Assembly (NCBI GenBank): GCA_965242615.1
Contig: CBDESR010000004.1
Location: forward strand, 124,001-188,000
Length of the DNA: 64,000 nt
Source of the DNA: CBDBCU01 sp965242615
Lineage (GTDB): Bacteria; Chloroflexota; Dehalococcoidia; Lucifugimonadales; UBA3495
Direction of reading: 5' to 3'
The notes under the pieces were generated by a model. It saw nothing but the letters and a program-made list of their open reading frames with translations. It made no database searches and was not told the origin of the DNA. Of this stretch, positions 55,794 through 64,000 are shown piece after piece. The stretch's first letter is position 1. Each line of letters opens with the position of its first letter. The position numbers and the translations under genes are program-made.

Positions 55794-56507
55794 TCAGCTC
55801 AGGTGAGCGGCGAAAAATTCGAGGGTGCGCGGCCAAGAGGCATCAGCGGCGGCCTGCTGGTAGCGACCGGCGGTGAAGTCCATAAAGGCATGGTTGGCGC
55901 CGGGATAGGTGTAGAACTGGTGGGATTTGCCCAAGCGGGTCAGTTCGGCGTCGAATTTCCGCATATCCTCTTGGGAGGGGTTTTCATCGACTTCGCCAAA
56001 GTGGAACAGGATGGGGCAGTTGATGCCGGCAGCCAGGTCAAAGGGCGGGGTTTCGCCGGCGCCCCAAGTTACCATCAGGTTGCCGCCGTAGTAGGGGGCC
56101 AATGCCTTGAAGTGGGGATTGACGGCCGCGCCGAGCCAGGCGACCCGGCCGCCCATACAGAACCCGGTAATGCCGAGGCGGTCGCCGTCAATGGCCGGGT
56201 GGCTGCGGAGAAAGTCGACGGTGGCGTTGATGTCGGCGATGATGTCCGGGTCGCTGAGAATATCCCAAGGGCGGGGGCGCGGGTCGGCGTTGCGGACGGA
56301 GTCGGGTACGCGGTGGTAGAGGTTGGGGGCTACGGCGGCATAGCCGGCCTCAGCCAAGCGGTCGCAAATGGTCTGGATGAACGGGTCCACGCCGCCGCCG
56401 TGCTGACTGACGACGATGGCGGGAAAGGGGCCGGAGCTGCTGGGGACGCTGGCGTACAAGTCCATCGCCGCGTCGTTGACGGTTATTTTTTCCCAAAAGG
56501 ACAGCAT
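55794..56507 (-). CDS. Dienelactone hydrolase family protein
   Basis: 237 residues from ATG 56507 with a GGGAGG site. An alpha/beta hydrolase with GFCMGGR near residue 117 (the Cys nucleophile of dienelactone hydrolases), a late acidic segment (HFGEVDENPS) and the His in GANHAFMDF. It hydrolyses lactones or esters, for example in aromatic degradation. It is adjacent to the beta-sandwich gene in the same orientation. Confidence 0.9.
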   Translation of the reverse strand: MLSFWEKITVNDAAMDLYASVPSSSGPFPAIVVSQHGGGVDPFIQTICDRLAEAGYAAVAPNLYHRVPDSVRNADPRPRPWDILSDPDIIADINATVDFLRSHPAIDGDRLGITGFCMGGRVAWLGAAVNPHFKALAPYYGGNLMVTWGAGETPPFDLAAGINCPILFHFGEVDENPSQEDMRKFDAELTRLGKSHQFYTYPGANHAFMDFTAGRYQQAAADASWPRTLEFFAAHLS

Positions 56508-56579
56508 AGCAGGGGTACCTCCCGGTTCAGGTTTAAGGGGATTGTAACAGAGATTGGGGGATTTGGCACATTTCCTATC

Positions 56580-56820
56580 GGCATTCTCGACCAACGGGAA
56601 TTGAGAAATGCCGAGGACTTTGGATTCCCACTTTCGTGGGAATGACAGTGGGAGGGTGGGAATGACGGTAGAGGGTGGGGATGACGGTTGCGATAGGCGA
56701 TTGCTTTTGGGGTTGCAAGGAAATGGCAAGAGCCAGCTAGTTCTTTGCCGGCATCCCCGGGCCAACGGGAATCCGGAATACTCAGCATTGCTGAACTTCC
56801 CGTTGCCTGGGGATGCCGGC
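56580..56820. repeat. Palindromic repeat-rich stretch after the Opp ATPase genes
   Basis: A family A unit at 56621-56648 and further partially related sequences, including a long imperfect inverted repeat at 56743-56825 (ttgccggcatccccgggcaa type with its reverse). No gene in 56508-56855. Confidence 0.6.
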
Positions 56821-56855
56821 ATAAGTTGCGCGGGAATGGTGTGGTAGGGGCGGGT

Positions 56856-57826
<971 letters not shown>

Positions 57827-57833
<7 letters not shown>

Positions 57834-58846
57834 GATTGGTCCAACCTCCAGCAGTCAGCAGTGTGTCCCTCTTTGATGGTGTAGGAGGGCGGGTATTGGT
57901 CGCGGCAACGGTCGCGGGCGAATTCGCAGCGGTCGGCGAAACGGCAGCCGGGGGGCAGGTTGGAGAGCAAGGGGGGCTGCCCTTCGATGGAGTAGAGGCG
58001 TTCGGTGCGTTCCTCGAGTTTGGGGACAGAGGCGATTAGCGCTTGGGTGTAGGGGTGGGAAGGGCTGTTGAAGAGGTCGCGCACCGGGCCGTTTTCGACG
58101 ACGCGGCCGGCGTACATCACGGCGACACGGTCGCACATTCGGGCGACGACGCCGAAGTCGTGGGTGATGAAGATGATGGCGAGGCCGGTTTCGGCCTGGA
58201 TTTCCTTGAGGAGGCGGAGGTATTGCAATTGGATGGTTACATCAAGGGCGGTGGTGGGTTCGTCGGCGATGATGACGCCGGGTTCACAGGAGAGGGCGAT
58301 GGCGCCAACGACGCGCTGTTTCATCCCGCCGCTCATTTGGTGGGGGAAGTCGTCGAGGCGGCGTTCCGGGGCGGCGACGTTGACGCCGCGGAGGGCGTCG
58401 ACGGCGCGGGTTAGCATATTTTTGCGGCCGTCGCGGCGAGCCATACCGAGGGCTTCCATCAGCTGGTTGCCGATGGTGAAGACGGGGTTGAGGGAGGTTT
58501 GGGGGTCTTGCAAAATCATAGAGATTTGGCGGCCCCGGATTTGGCGCATTTCGTCGTCGCTTTTCTGGAGGATGTCGTCGCCGTTGAGGCGGATTTGGCC
58601 CTGGATGATTTTGCCGGCGGGGGGGGGGACGAGGCGGAGGAGGGAGAGGGCGGTCATGGTTTTGCCGCAGCCGGATTCGCCGACGATGCCGAGGGTTTCG
58701 CCCTGGCGGAGGTAGAAGCTGACGCCATCCACGGCTTTGACGGTGGAGTCGCGGTTGAAAAAGTAGGTGTGGAGGTCTTCAACTTCCAGGATAACCTTGC
58801 TGGTTTCAACGCTGGGGGCAACGGCCACTGGGGTGTCAACGCTCAT
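57827..58846 (-). CDS. Oligopeptide/dipeptide ABC transporter ATP-binding protein (OppD/DppD type)
   Basis: 339 residues from ATG 58846 (AAAGGA about 12 bp upstream); an ATG at 58867 is an alternative. Walker A GESGCGKTMTALSLL near residue 50, signature MSGGMKQRVVGAIAL near 165, Walker B GVIIADEPTTALD near 187, and the C-terminal CRFADRCEFARDRC. It pairs with the downstream OppF-type ATPase; the pair would energise import of peptides or other small solutes with permeases encoded elsewhere. Confidence 0.93.
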
Positions 58847-58974
58847 GGCAGTAATGTCCTTTGGCAAGGCGCGGGGTTGCCTTTTAGTTGAGTGGGTCTC
58901 CAGTGCAGGGGGTTCTGGTCAGCCGGTAAAGGTTGGGGGCAACAGGGGGACGGCCCCGGTCGGGATTGGAAAGG

Positions 58975-59004
58975 AATATATACTAATCTTATTTGCAATG
59001 TCAA
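58975..59004 (-). promoter_or_regulatory. Promoter of the Opp ATPase pair
   Basis: TTGACA (complement of 58999-59004), 18-bp spacer and TATATT (complement of 58975-58980), about 130 bp before the OppD-type start. A good sigma-70 match in an AT-rich patch. Confidence 0.65.
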
Positions 59005-59070
59005 CCGGGGAAGGCTTGGGGTTTTCATAACCGGTTGGAGGGTTGAGGGATAAGACGGTAATTCCTAAAA

Positions 59071-59079
59071 TGGTATAAT
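59071..59079 (+). promoter_or_regulatory. Extended -10 promoter for the membrane protein gene
   Basis: TGGTATAAT, an extended -10 element, 34 bp before the ATG at 59114. No clear -35 box. Confidence 0.5.
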
Positions 59080-59113
59080 TCGGCTACTGAACAGGCTGAG
59101 GAGTTGGCAAGGT

Positions 59114-60937
59114 ATGGTAGCAGTTCCGTTTGCCGGATTAGGCAGGTTTTGGCGGGCCGGCGTTGACCGGTGTCGGGATGCGGTGCCGGGGGAAGGGACG
59201 GACCGGAGGGTATCGGTTTTTGGCTACCTGTTTCTGGGGCTGAATCTGCTGTTTTTTGCCGGGTTGACGGTGGCGGCGCCGGATAGTTTCGAGGTACTGA
59301 ACCGCAAGGACAGTTGGGTTGAGGTCTTTACGGCGTTGTGGTTTTTCCTGGGCGGTGCGCTGCTTTGGGGGGCGGCGCTGCTGGAGCGGCGGTTGTGGCG
59401 GCGGGTGGTTTATGGTTTGGCGGGCGTTGCTTTGGTGTTCACGGCCGGAGAGGAAATCAGTTGGGGGCAGACTTTTTTCATCTGGTTGGAGTCGCCGGAT
59501 TTTATGGTGCGGCTGGCCAAGCAGAATGATTTGGTGGCCCATAACAATATCCCCATCAACTTCTTTTTTTTCAGCCGTTACGGGCTGCTACTGCTGGGGG
59601 TATTGACCGGGGTATTTTTCTTTTGCGGGAAAAACCGGATTGCCGGGATTCCATTGCCGTCGGTGATGCTGACGCTGGGGACGCTGGGGGCGCTGGCATT
59701 TTATTCGGCGATATTGAGTCCGGGAATCAGCAGCGGCCCGTTGAACTGGCTGGCGAGTTTTGCTTTTGGGAGGGAGATGGAACTGCTGCTGATTTTGCTG
59801 CTTTATTGTGGAGTGGCGAGACGGGGGCGGTTATTTTGGGCGGCGGGGGCGGTTACGGTTCTGGTGGCGGCTTTCTGGACTTTGGCGGCGAGTCTGTCGA
59901 ATGTTCGCGAGGGGCGGGAATTAACCGAGTACTGTTTTGGGCTTATCTATATGTTCTATGCCGGGGAGTTGCTGTTGGCGCAGGGTTCAGCGGGGCGGCG
60001 GCTGATGGCGCCGGTAGTCAGGTTGGGGCAAGGTGTGAAAGGACGGGTTGGCGGCGGGCAAGGCGAGGAGAGGGAGCCGGGTGGAGTTGGGGAAAGGGAA
60101 GGCGGCCGGGCCGGCAATGGGCCGGCGGGCGCGCCCTGGTTGGCGGCGGGTTTGCTGGTGTTGGTCGGCGGTGTGGGGTTGGCGGTTTACGGTTATTTTG
60201 ATGGGCGGGCGGAAAGGGCGGAACTGGCTGCGGTGTATGGGGACATCCGGGCGGGCCGGGCCGGGGAGCCGGTGGCGCGCGGCGATTATGAGGTCTATCG
60301 CTGGGGGGATCGGCTGGCATACTTTAAGGAGTCATGCACGGCGGGGGATACCGGTTCGCGCTTTTTTCTGCACGTGGTACCGGAGAAGTGGGATGACTTG
60401 CCGGAACAGCGGCGGCGGTACTGGTTTGACAACTGGGATTTTACTTGGGACGGGGCTTATTTGGGGGAGGATTGCATTACTCTGGCTGCCCTGCCGGATT
60501 ATGACATTCGGAGTATCCGCACGGGGCAAGCGGGACGATTGCCCTGGGTAGCGGAGTCGGGGGCGGACTGGAATGATGACTTGCTGCGGTCGGCGTATCC
60601 GGCGGTAGTGGCCGGGGAGCCGGTGGCGCGCTCCGGGTTCGATGTCTATCTGTCGGGAAAGAAGTTGAGCTATGTACGGGAGGAGTGCGCCGCGGCGGAT
60701 ACGGCATTGCCGTTCTTTCTGCACGTGCTGCCGCAGGATTGGGATCATATTCCGGATGAGCGGCGGGAGTTCTGGTTTGACAACCGGGATTTTGAGTTTG
60801 AACAGCAAGGGATAAGGTTTGAGGGGAAGTGCATTGCGATGGTTACGCTGCCGGATTACCCGGTGGATCGGGTGCTGACGGGGCAGTATGCGGGGGAGGG
60901 GCCGGTTTGGGAGACGGAGATTGCGGTGGGACGGTAG
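59114..60937 (+). CDS. Polytopic membrane protein with duplicated C-terminal domain
   Basis: 607 residues from ATG 59114 (GAGGAG upstream). The N-terminal half has about 7-8 transmembrane helices with a conserved AGEEISWGQTFF motif near residue 115, seen in a group of uncharacterised bacterial membrane proteins. From about residue 370 two related domains of about 100 residues follow: (Y/D)VY...L.Y.(K/R)E.C, FFLHV(V/L)P..WD.(L/I)P..RR.(Y/F)WFDN.DF, C(I)...LPDY...R..TGQ. These resemble the two domains at the C-terminus of the 33928 protein although the membrane parts differ. Function unknown; envelope or glycan-related is a guess. Confidence 0.72.
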   Translation: MVAVPFAGLGRFWRAGVDRCRDAVPGEGTDRRVSVFGYLFLGLNLLFFAGLTVAAPDSFEVLNRKDSWVEVFTALWFFLGGALLWGAALLERRLWRRVVYGLAGVALVFTAGEEISWGQTFFIWLESPDFMVRLAKQNDLVAHNNIPINFFFFSRYGLLLLGVLTGVFFFCGKNRIAGIPLPSVMLTLGTLGALAFYSAILSPGISSGPLNWLASFAFGREMELLLILLLYCGVARRGRLFWAAGAVTVLVAAFWTLAASLSNVREGRELTEYCFGLIYMFYAGELLLAQGSAGRRLMAPVVRLGQGVKGRVGGGQGEEREPGGVGEREGGRAGNGPAGAPWLAAGLLVLVGGVGLAVYGYFDGRAERAELAAVYGDIRAGRAGEPVARGDYEVYRWGDRLAYFKESCTAGDTGSRFFLHVVPEKWDDLPEQRRRYWFDNWDFTWDGAYLGEDCITLAALPDYDIRSIRTGQAGRLPWVAESGADWNDDLLRSAYPAVVAGEPVARSGFDVYLSGKKLSYVREECAAADTALPFFLHVLPQDWDHIPDERREFWFDNRDFEFEQQGIRFEGKCIAMVTLPDYPVDRVLTGQYAGEGPVWETEIAVGR

Positions 60938-61153
60938 GGGGTGTAGCGGCGATTCTGCGGGTGACTGCCGGGCAAGGGCAGATGGATAACGGTTTTCTTA
61001 ATAGAAATTAACCGTCCAAATGCCTTCCGGTCGCACTCCCGCCACAGACCGGCGGCACTATTTTGTGGGGGCAGCCCTTGGGGTTGCCCGGCCCGCGGCA
61101 AATAGTGGGAACACGCCCTAAAATGCCTGCACTTGACTCCTTGCCAGACTTTT

Positions 61154-61183
61154 AGATTCCTCGCTACCGCTCGGAATGACATG
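61154..61183. repeat. Family C palindromic repeat
   Basis: gattcctcgctaccgctcgg-type unit in the 497-bp gap between the membrane protein gene and copy 5. Apart from this and the hairpin at 61330 I see nothing in the gap. Confidence 0.75.
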
Positions 61184-61329
61184 GGTGGTTGCAGTTGGAA
61201 TGACCTGGCGGCCGGATTGGTTATCCGGCCGCCGTATTTTTTCGCTCCTCTCCCGGGACCAAAAAATTTTTTAATTCCCCCCAACCCCCCGGTAGCCAAC
61301 CCCGCCCCTCCCAAAATGGCACCAATCGC

Positions 61330-61373
61330 AGAAAAGGCCGCCCTACCTGTCAAGGGGTAGGGCGGCCTTTTCT
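61330..61373 (+). promoter_or_regulatory. Conserved leader hairpin upstream of copy 5
   Basis: Perfect 18-bp stem (agaaaaggccgccctacc, loop tgtcaagg, reverse complement), ending in TTTTCT and 61 bp before the copy 5 start. The arms differ from those of the copy 4 hairpin, but both fold perfectly and share the loop core. The leader after the hairpin is homologous (CCTGTTATTACCGG and so on). Confidence 0.65.
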
Positions 61374-61434
61374 ATCCTGTTATTACCGGTTTATCGCCGG
61401 CATTAACCGGCTCCGGCCGCCCGGAGGTATCCCT

Positions 61435-62472
61435 ATGTCCCGCTACCGACTATTCATCTCCGCCTTTGCCCTGACCGCCTTGACCCTTATCCTGTTCTTT
61501 ACCGCCAGTCCGGACCCGACGGCCCAAGCCGCCCCCCGCTCCATCCCCTGGGACTGCTCTGACTGGCAAGAGTCCCCCGCCGTTGCTGACGCCGACGACG
61601 CCCGCGTCTCGATGATCCTCGAATCCTTGGCCGCCAACCGGGGGAAGTCCATCTACTGCGCCATCGACCAGTCCGACACCTGGACTAAAGCGGAGACTTG
61701 GGAAGCGGGGCGGGACCGCAATGAGCGGGATGATACGGTCTATTTCGGGCAGCAAGGGAACTTTCGGGGGTTTCTGGCGGCGCAGGAGGGTTATTTGACG
61801 GAGGGGGAATCGGGGGTAACGGGGGTGAGTCGGGATCGGATTTTTGAGTTTCCGGAGGAGGAGCGGCGGCGGCGGACGATCATCAAACGGCGGCATTTGG
61901 CGCCAAGTGCCGACCCGGAGCAGCTGGTTTGGTCCGAGTGGGGGGCAAGGACCGATCAGCAGTCCTCTGGCGTACGGCGGTTACAAGCCCAATACCGTTT
62001 TACTACCGCTCCCAATAATCCCTACTTTGATACGTCGATACCGGATGCCCGGTACGGGGCGCATTCCCGGCTCAGTAATTGGCCTACTCTGCTCCGGGAA
62101 CAAGGCAACGCCCGCTGCCGGGCTTTGGGCTATCAACGCGGGATCAACCCCGAGATGTCCTTCGTGGACCCGGTGACTGATGCCGACTGGACTTCGACCA
62201 GGGATGATACTGATCCGGGTCGGCGGCCTGAGGACACCGTCAACGGTCTGGCGTGGCCGGAGGACAGCTACACGGAGCATGATCTCGCCAGCGCGGTGGG
62301 TAATGCGGAGGCTGATGGGGCGGAAGGCAGAGCGGTAAGAGAGGCGGCGGCGGGGGATTATAAGCATTACGCCTACTTGAAGGGTAATACTGCCACCAAC
62401 TGGTATGGTTGGGCCCGGCAAAGTTTTCCCTACAGCGTCACCTGCATCAAGAAAATCCGCAAACGCCGCTAG
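61435..62472 (+). CDS. Secreted repeat-family protein copy 5 (intact, largest)
   Basis: 345 residues with GGAGG upstream. Signal peptide MSRYRLFISAFALTALTLILFF, then the family module (AAPRSIPWDC, YCAIDQSDTW, RNERDDTVYFGQ, DRIFEFPEEE) at about 32-138 and a long variable part with CRALGYQRG and an end VTCIKKIRKRR. The first part of the module uses C-ending codons (GCC CGC ATC), while from about 61685 the same protein sequence is written with G-ending codons (GCG CGG GGG), as is the rest of the gene. That suggests the 5' part was copied from another family member. Function unknown. Confidence 0.8.
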   Translation: MSRYRLFISAFALTALTLILFFTASPDPTAQAAPRSIPWDCSDWQESPAVADADDARVSMILESLAANRGKSIYCAIDQSDTWTKAETWEAGRDRNERDDTVYFGQQGNFRGFLAAQEGYLTEGESGVTGVSRDRIFEFPEEERRRRTIIKRRHLAPSADPEQLVWSEWGARTDQQSSGVRRLQAQYRFTTAPNNPYFDTSIPDARYGAHSRLSNWPTLLREQGNARCRALGYQRGINPEMSFVDPVTDADWTSTRDDTDPGRRPEDTVNGLAWPEDSYTEHDLASAVGNAEADGAEGRAVREAAAGDYKHYAYLKGNTATNWYGWARQSFPYSVTCIKKIRKRR

Positions 62473-62506
62473 CCGCTGCCGGCTAATCGTGGCACGCTGA
62501 CCGCAG

Positions 62507-62549
62507 AGGGGGCGGGTTGTTGCAGAGCCTCCCGCCCCCTTTGCTTTTT
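62507..62549 (+). terminator. Terminator after family copy 5
   Basis: agggggcggg and cccgccccct form a 10-bp stem around a 14-nt loop, followed by ttgcttttt. Confidence 0.7.
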
Positions 62550-62614
62550 GTGGTTCGGGATGTCTGCTTTCGTGAGGGAAGGATGGGGGGATGGAGGTTG
62601 TAGGCGGGCATTTT

Positions 62615-62736
62615 AGATTCCTCGGCTACGCCTCGGAATGACATAGGTGCTTGGTCGGAATGACCTGGCTATGGCGGGTCGGAATGACATAGCTATAGCG
62701 TCGGGTATCCAGGGTGTCAATAATCAGGGTGAACAC
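62615..62736. repeat. Repeats of families C and D next to the MITE
   Basis: Family C at 62615-62644 and D from about 62703 to 62736; the D palindrome is broken by the MITE and resumes at about 62878-62915. Confidence 0.75.
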
Positions 62737-62877
62737 GGCACTGTTTCAGAAAGTGTTGGTTGGGAAAATATGCCTTAAAATGAGCAAATTTCCGCCGTAT
62801 CACGTATCTGCTTGACTCGGCATTGAGGCCGTAAAAATGCCGTCTGAAACAGTGCCAACACTTTCTGAAACAGTGCC
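62737..62877. mobile_element. 141-bp MITE-like element with 23-bp terminal inverted repeats
   Basis: The ends are perfect 23-bp inverted repeats (ggcactgtttcagaaagtg plus ttgg at 62737-62759 and the reverse at 62855-62877). It is flanked by a 9-bp direct repeat ggtgaacac at 62728-62736 and 62878-62886, the footprint of a target-site duplication. It interrupts a family D palindrome that otherwise would be continuous. A 14-bp copy of its right end (tctgaaacagtgcc) lies just inside at 62843-62856. No gene inside. Size of duplication and TIR length fit the IS256 type, but no matching transposase is in the window. Confidence 0.85.
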
Positions 62878-63036
62878 GGTGAACACACCCCAGGGCGTGT
62901 TCACCCTGATTATTTTCAGCCAGGAATTGACCGCTCGAGTTCCCGCCGGGAGCGCTCTGGTTCCCGCCAGTATTCGCTATTTTGTAGGGGCAACTCTTGT
63001 GGTTGCCCTATCCTTGGATATTGGCGTGAATGCGCC

Positions 63037-64000
63037 TTAGGCCGGGCGGGCGCCGCGGGATTGGGCGTCGAGGGTGACGGCGATGCGGGAGCGGAAGGGT
63101 CGGACGCGGTTTGGGTTGGCGGTGTTGCCGATGGGGACGACGAACATAGCACTTTGGCCGGCGGCGTGGGGGGAAAAGAAGTGGGTTACGGCGTCATCGT
63201 AGAAGGTGAGGCCGCTGGCGCCGAGGCCGAGGGAGTGGGCGCTGAGATAGAGTTTGCCGCCGAGGATGCCAGCTTCGAGTTGGGCGGCGCGGTAGCCGCG
63301 ATTGCCGTATTTTTCCAGGATTCGGTCGAGGTCAGCCATAAAGAAGGCTACGGCGGAGGCGTCGGCGGGCAATGCCTGCTCGAAGCCGAGGTGACCGGCT
63401 TGCTGGCGGAAGTCGCCGGCTTGCAACAGGGATAAGCCGGGCCGCTGGGGGGAATAGTAGTAGGCGCCGGCGGGGATGCTGTCGACGGCGTTGATGATGA
63501 GATAGAGGTTGAGGAGGCTGGAGCCGGGACTGTTGAGGAAGTCGGCGGGGATGCCGCGGGTGGCGGTGTGGAGGAGGGATGCCAAGTTGTTGCGGGAGAT
63601 GGCGGTCGGGGCGAAGCGGCGGGTGGAGCCGCGTTCTTTGATGGTTTGGCCCAAGGGAGCGGATACTACATCGGCCGGCGGCAGGGGATAGAACGGTTCC
63701 GGGATTGGCATAGGGGGGAAGGTCACACCGACGCGGCCGGCGGCTACTTCCGAAGGGTCGTTGAGCAGAGTTGCGGCGTGGATTTGGCGGATTTCGGGGT
63801 AGTCGATTTCGCCGGGGGCGGAGATGACGGAAGTTCCACCAATGGGCGGTAAGGGTTCGGATGGAGCCGGGAGGTCTGCCGGGTCGGGGTCAATACCAAC
63901 GGGGAGGAGGCAGGTGGCGGCTTCGGCGATGCCGTCGATGCCGAGCAAGTTGTGGATGAGGGAGTCGAGGAAGGCGTTGACGATGTGGGCGGGCAAGGCG
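63037..64000 (-). CDS. SagB/nitroreductase-type dehydrogenase (5' end cut by window edge)
   Basis: At least 320 residues are visible, running off the right edge. The C-terminal domain has the nitroreductase/SagB landmarks: ERGSTRRFAPTAISRNNLASLL, YLIINAVDSIPAGAYYYSP, YRAAQLEAGILGGKLYLSA and SLGLGASGLTFYDD. The visible start (AFLDSLIHNLLGIDGIAEAATCLLPVG) looks like the end of a first nitroreductase domain, so the whole protein probably has two fused copies. It would use FMN. SagB-type enzymes oxidise azolines in peptides or act in other redox roles; no precursor peptide or YcaO gene is in the window. Confidence 0.85.
   Translation of the reverse strand, partial: ALPAHIVNAFLDSLIHNLLGIDGIAEAATCLLPVGIDPDPADLPAPSEPLPPIGGTSVISAPGEIDYPEIRQIHAATLLNDPSEVAAGRVGVTFPPMPIPEPFYPLPPADVVSAPLGQTIKERGSTRRFAPTAISRNNLASLLHTATRGIPADFLNSPGSSLLNLYLIINAVDSIPAGAYYYSPQRPGLSLLQAGDFRQQAGHLGFEQALPADASAVAFFMADLDRILEKYGNRGYRAAQLEAGILGGKLYLSAHSLGLGASGLTFYDDAVTHFFSPHAAGQSAMFVVPIGNTANPNRVRPFRSRIAVTLDAQSRGARPA

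Overview
The window is GC-rich, gene-dense bacterial chromosome with no rRNA, tRNA or CRISPR array that I could recognise. Gene content points to Chloroflexota, probably a SAR202/Dehalococcoidia-like lineage. The clues are a flavin-dependent luciferase-family oxidoreductase, a DUF951 protein, a COG2231-type HhH-GPD protein, a CO-dehydrogenase/xanthine-dehydrogenase-type large subunit, secreted proteins with long Pro-Thr linkers and GLUG repeats, and a double-domain SagB-type oxidoreductase. This placement is inferred from gene families, not from a marker tree.

Layout. 1-6.2 kb: gamma-glutamyltransferase (cut by the window edge), the first copy of a secreted repeat family, a small orphan protein, then a luciferase-family oxidoreductase followed by a pentapeptide-repeat/TIR fusion. 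6.3-13.1 kb: housekeeping genes (SDR, zinc ribbon, HhH-GPD protein, sfsA, pyrF, DUF951), a divergent LysR/ferredoxin pair and an MFS exporter. 13.2-23.2 kb: ornithine-cyclodeaminase-like protein and a leftward pyrimidine operon (FMN reductase, pyrR, pyrB, pyrC, carA, an orphan gene, carB). The operon leader carries a PyrR-binding-like RNA motif and a terminator hairpin; carB carries two single-base frameshifts. 23.5-38.2 kb: accessory, repeat-rich stretch with family copies 2, 4 and 3, interleaved with ribF-tyrS, a molybdenum hydroxylase subunit, a Pro-Thr-rich secreted protein and a large membrane protein. 38.3-46 kb: biotinyl carrier, uvrA, a nuclease-methylase interrupted by an amber codon, aldehyde dehydrogenase. 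46-56.5 kb: DUF2283 proteins, a GLUG protein, an MBL hydrolase, prfA-prmC, a triplicated ParD/ParE array, a thioredoxin-NHL protein, a beta-sandwich protein and a dienelactone hydrolase. 56.8-64 kb: two Opp/Dpp ATPases, a membrane protein, family copy 5, a 141-bp MITE and a SagB-like protein.

The two most notable signals are these. (1) A thioredoxin/NHL-repeat gene has an in-frame UGA exactly at the first cysteine of its CxxC motif. An 18-nt gap and a 7-bp stem with an AGUU loop follow, which fits a bacterial SECIS, so this is a strong selenoprotein candidate. (2) Five paralogous secreted proteins share a nearly identical module of about 105 residues joined to strongly divergent C-terminal regions. 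In copies 1 and 2 a poly-C tract (C9 and C10) between signal peptide and module puts the two in different frames, as in phase-variable genes. Copy 3 has the same frame offset without the homopolymer. Copies 4 and 5 are intact and share a 5' leader hairpin at the same 61-nt distance from the start codon.

Several genes carry single-base homopolymer indels (carB twice, the Pro-Thr protein, the family copies) and a second ParE is also frameshifted. Sequencing or assembly error must be excluded before these are treated as biology. Four families of short palindromic repeats are spread through the intergenic DNA, and one copy lies inside a coding frame. From about 24 kb to the end the + strand is G-rich whichever strand is coding, while the first 5 kb is C-rich.
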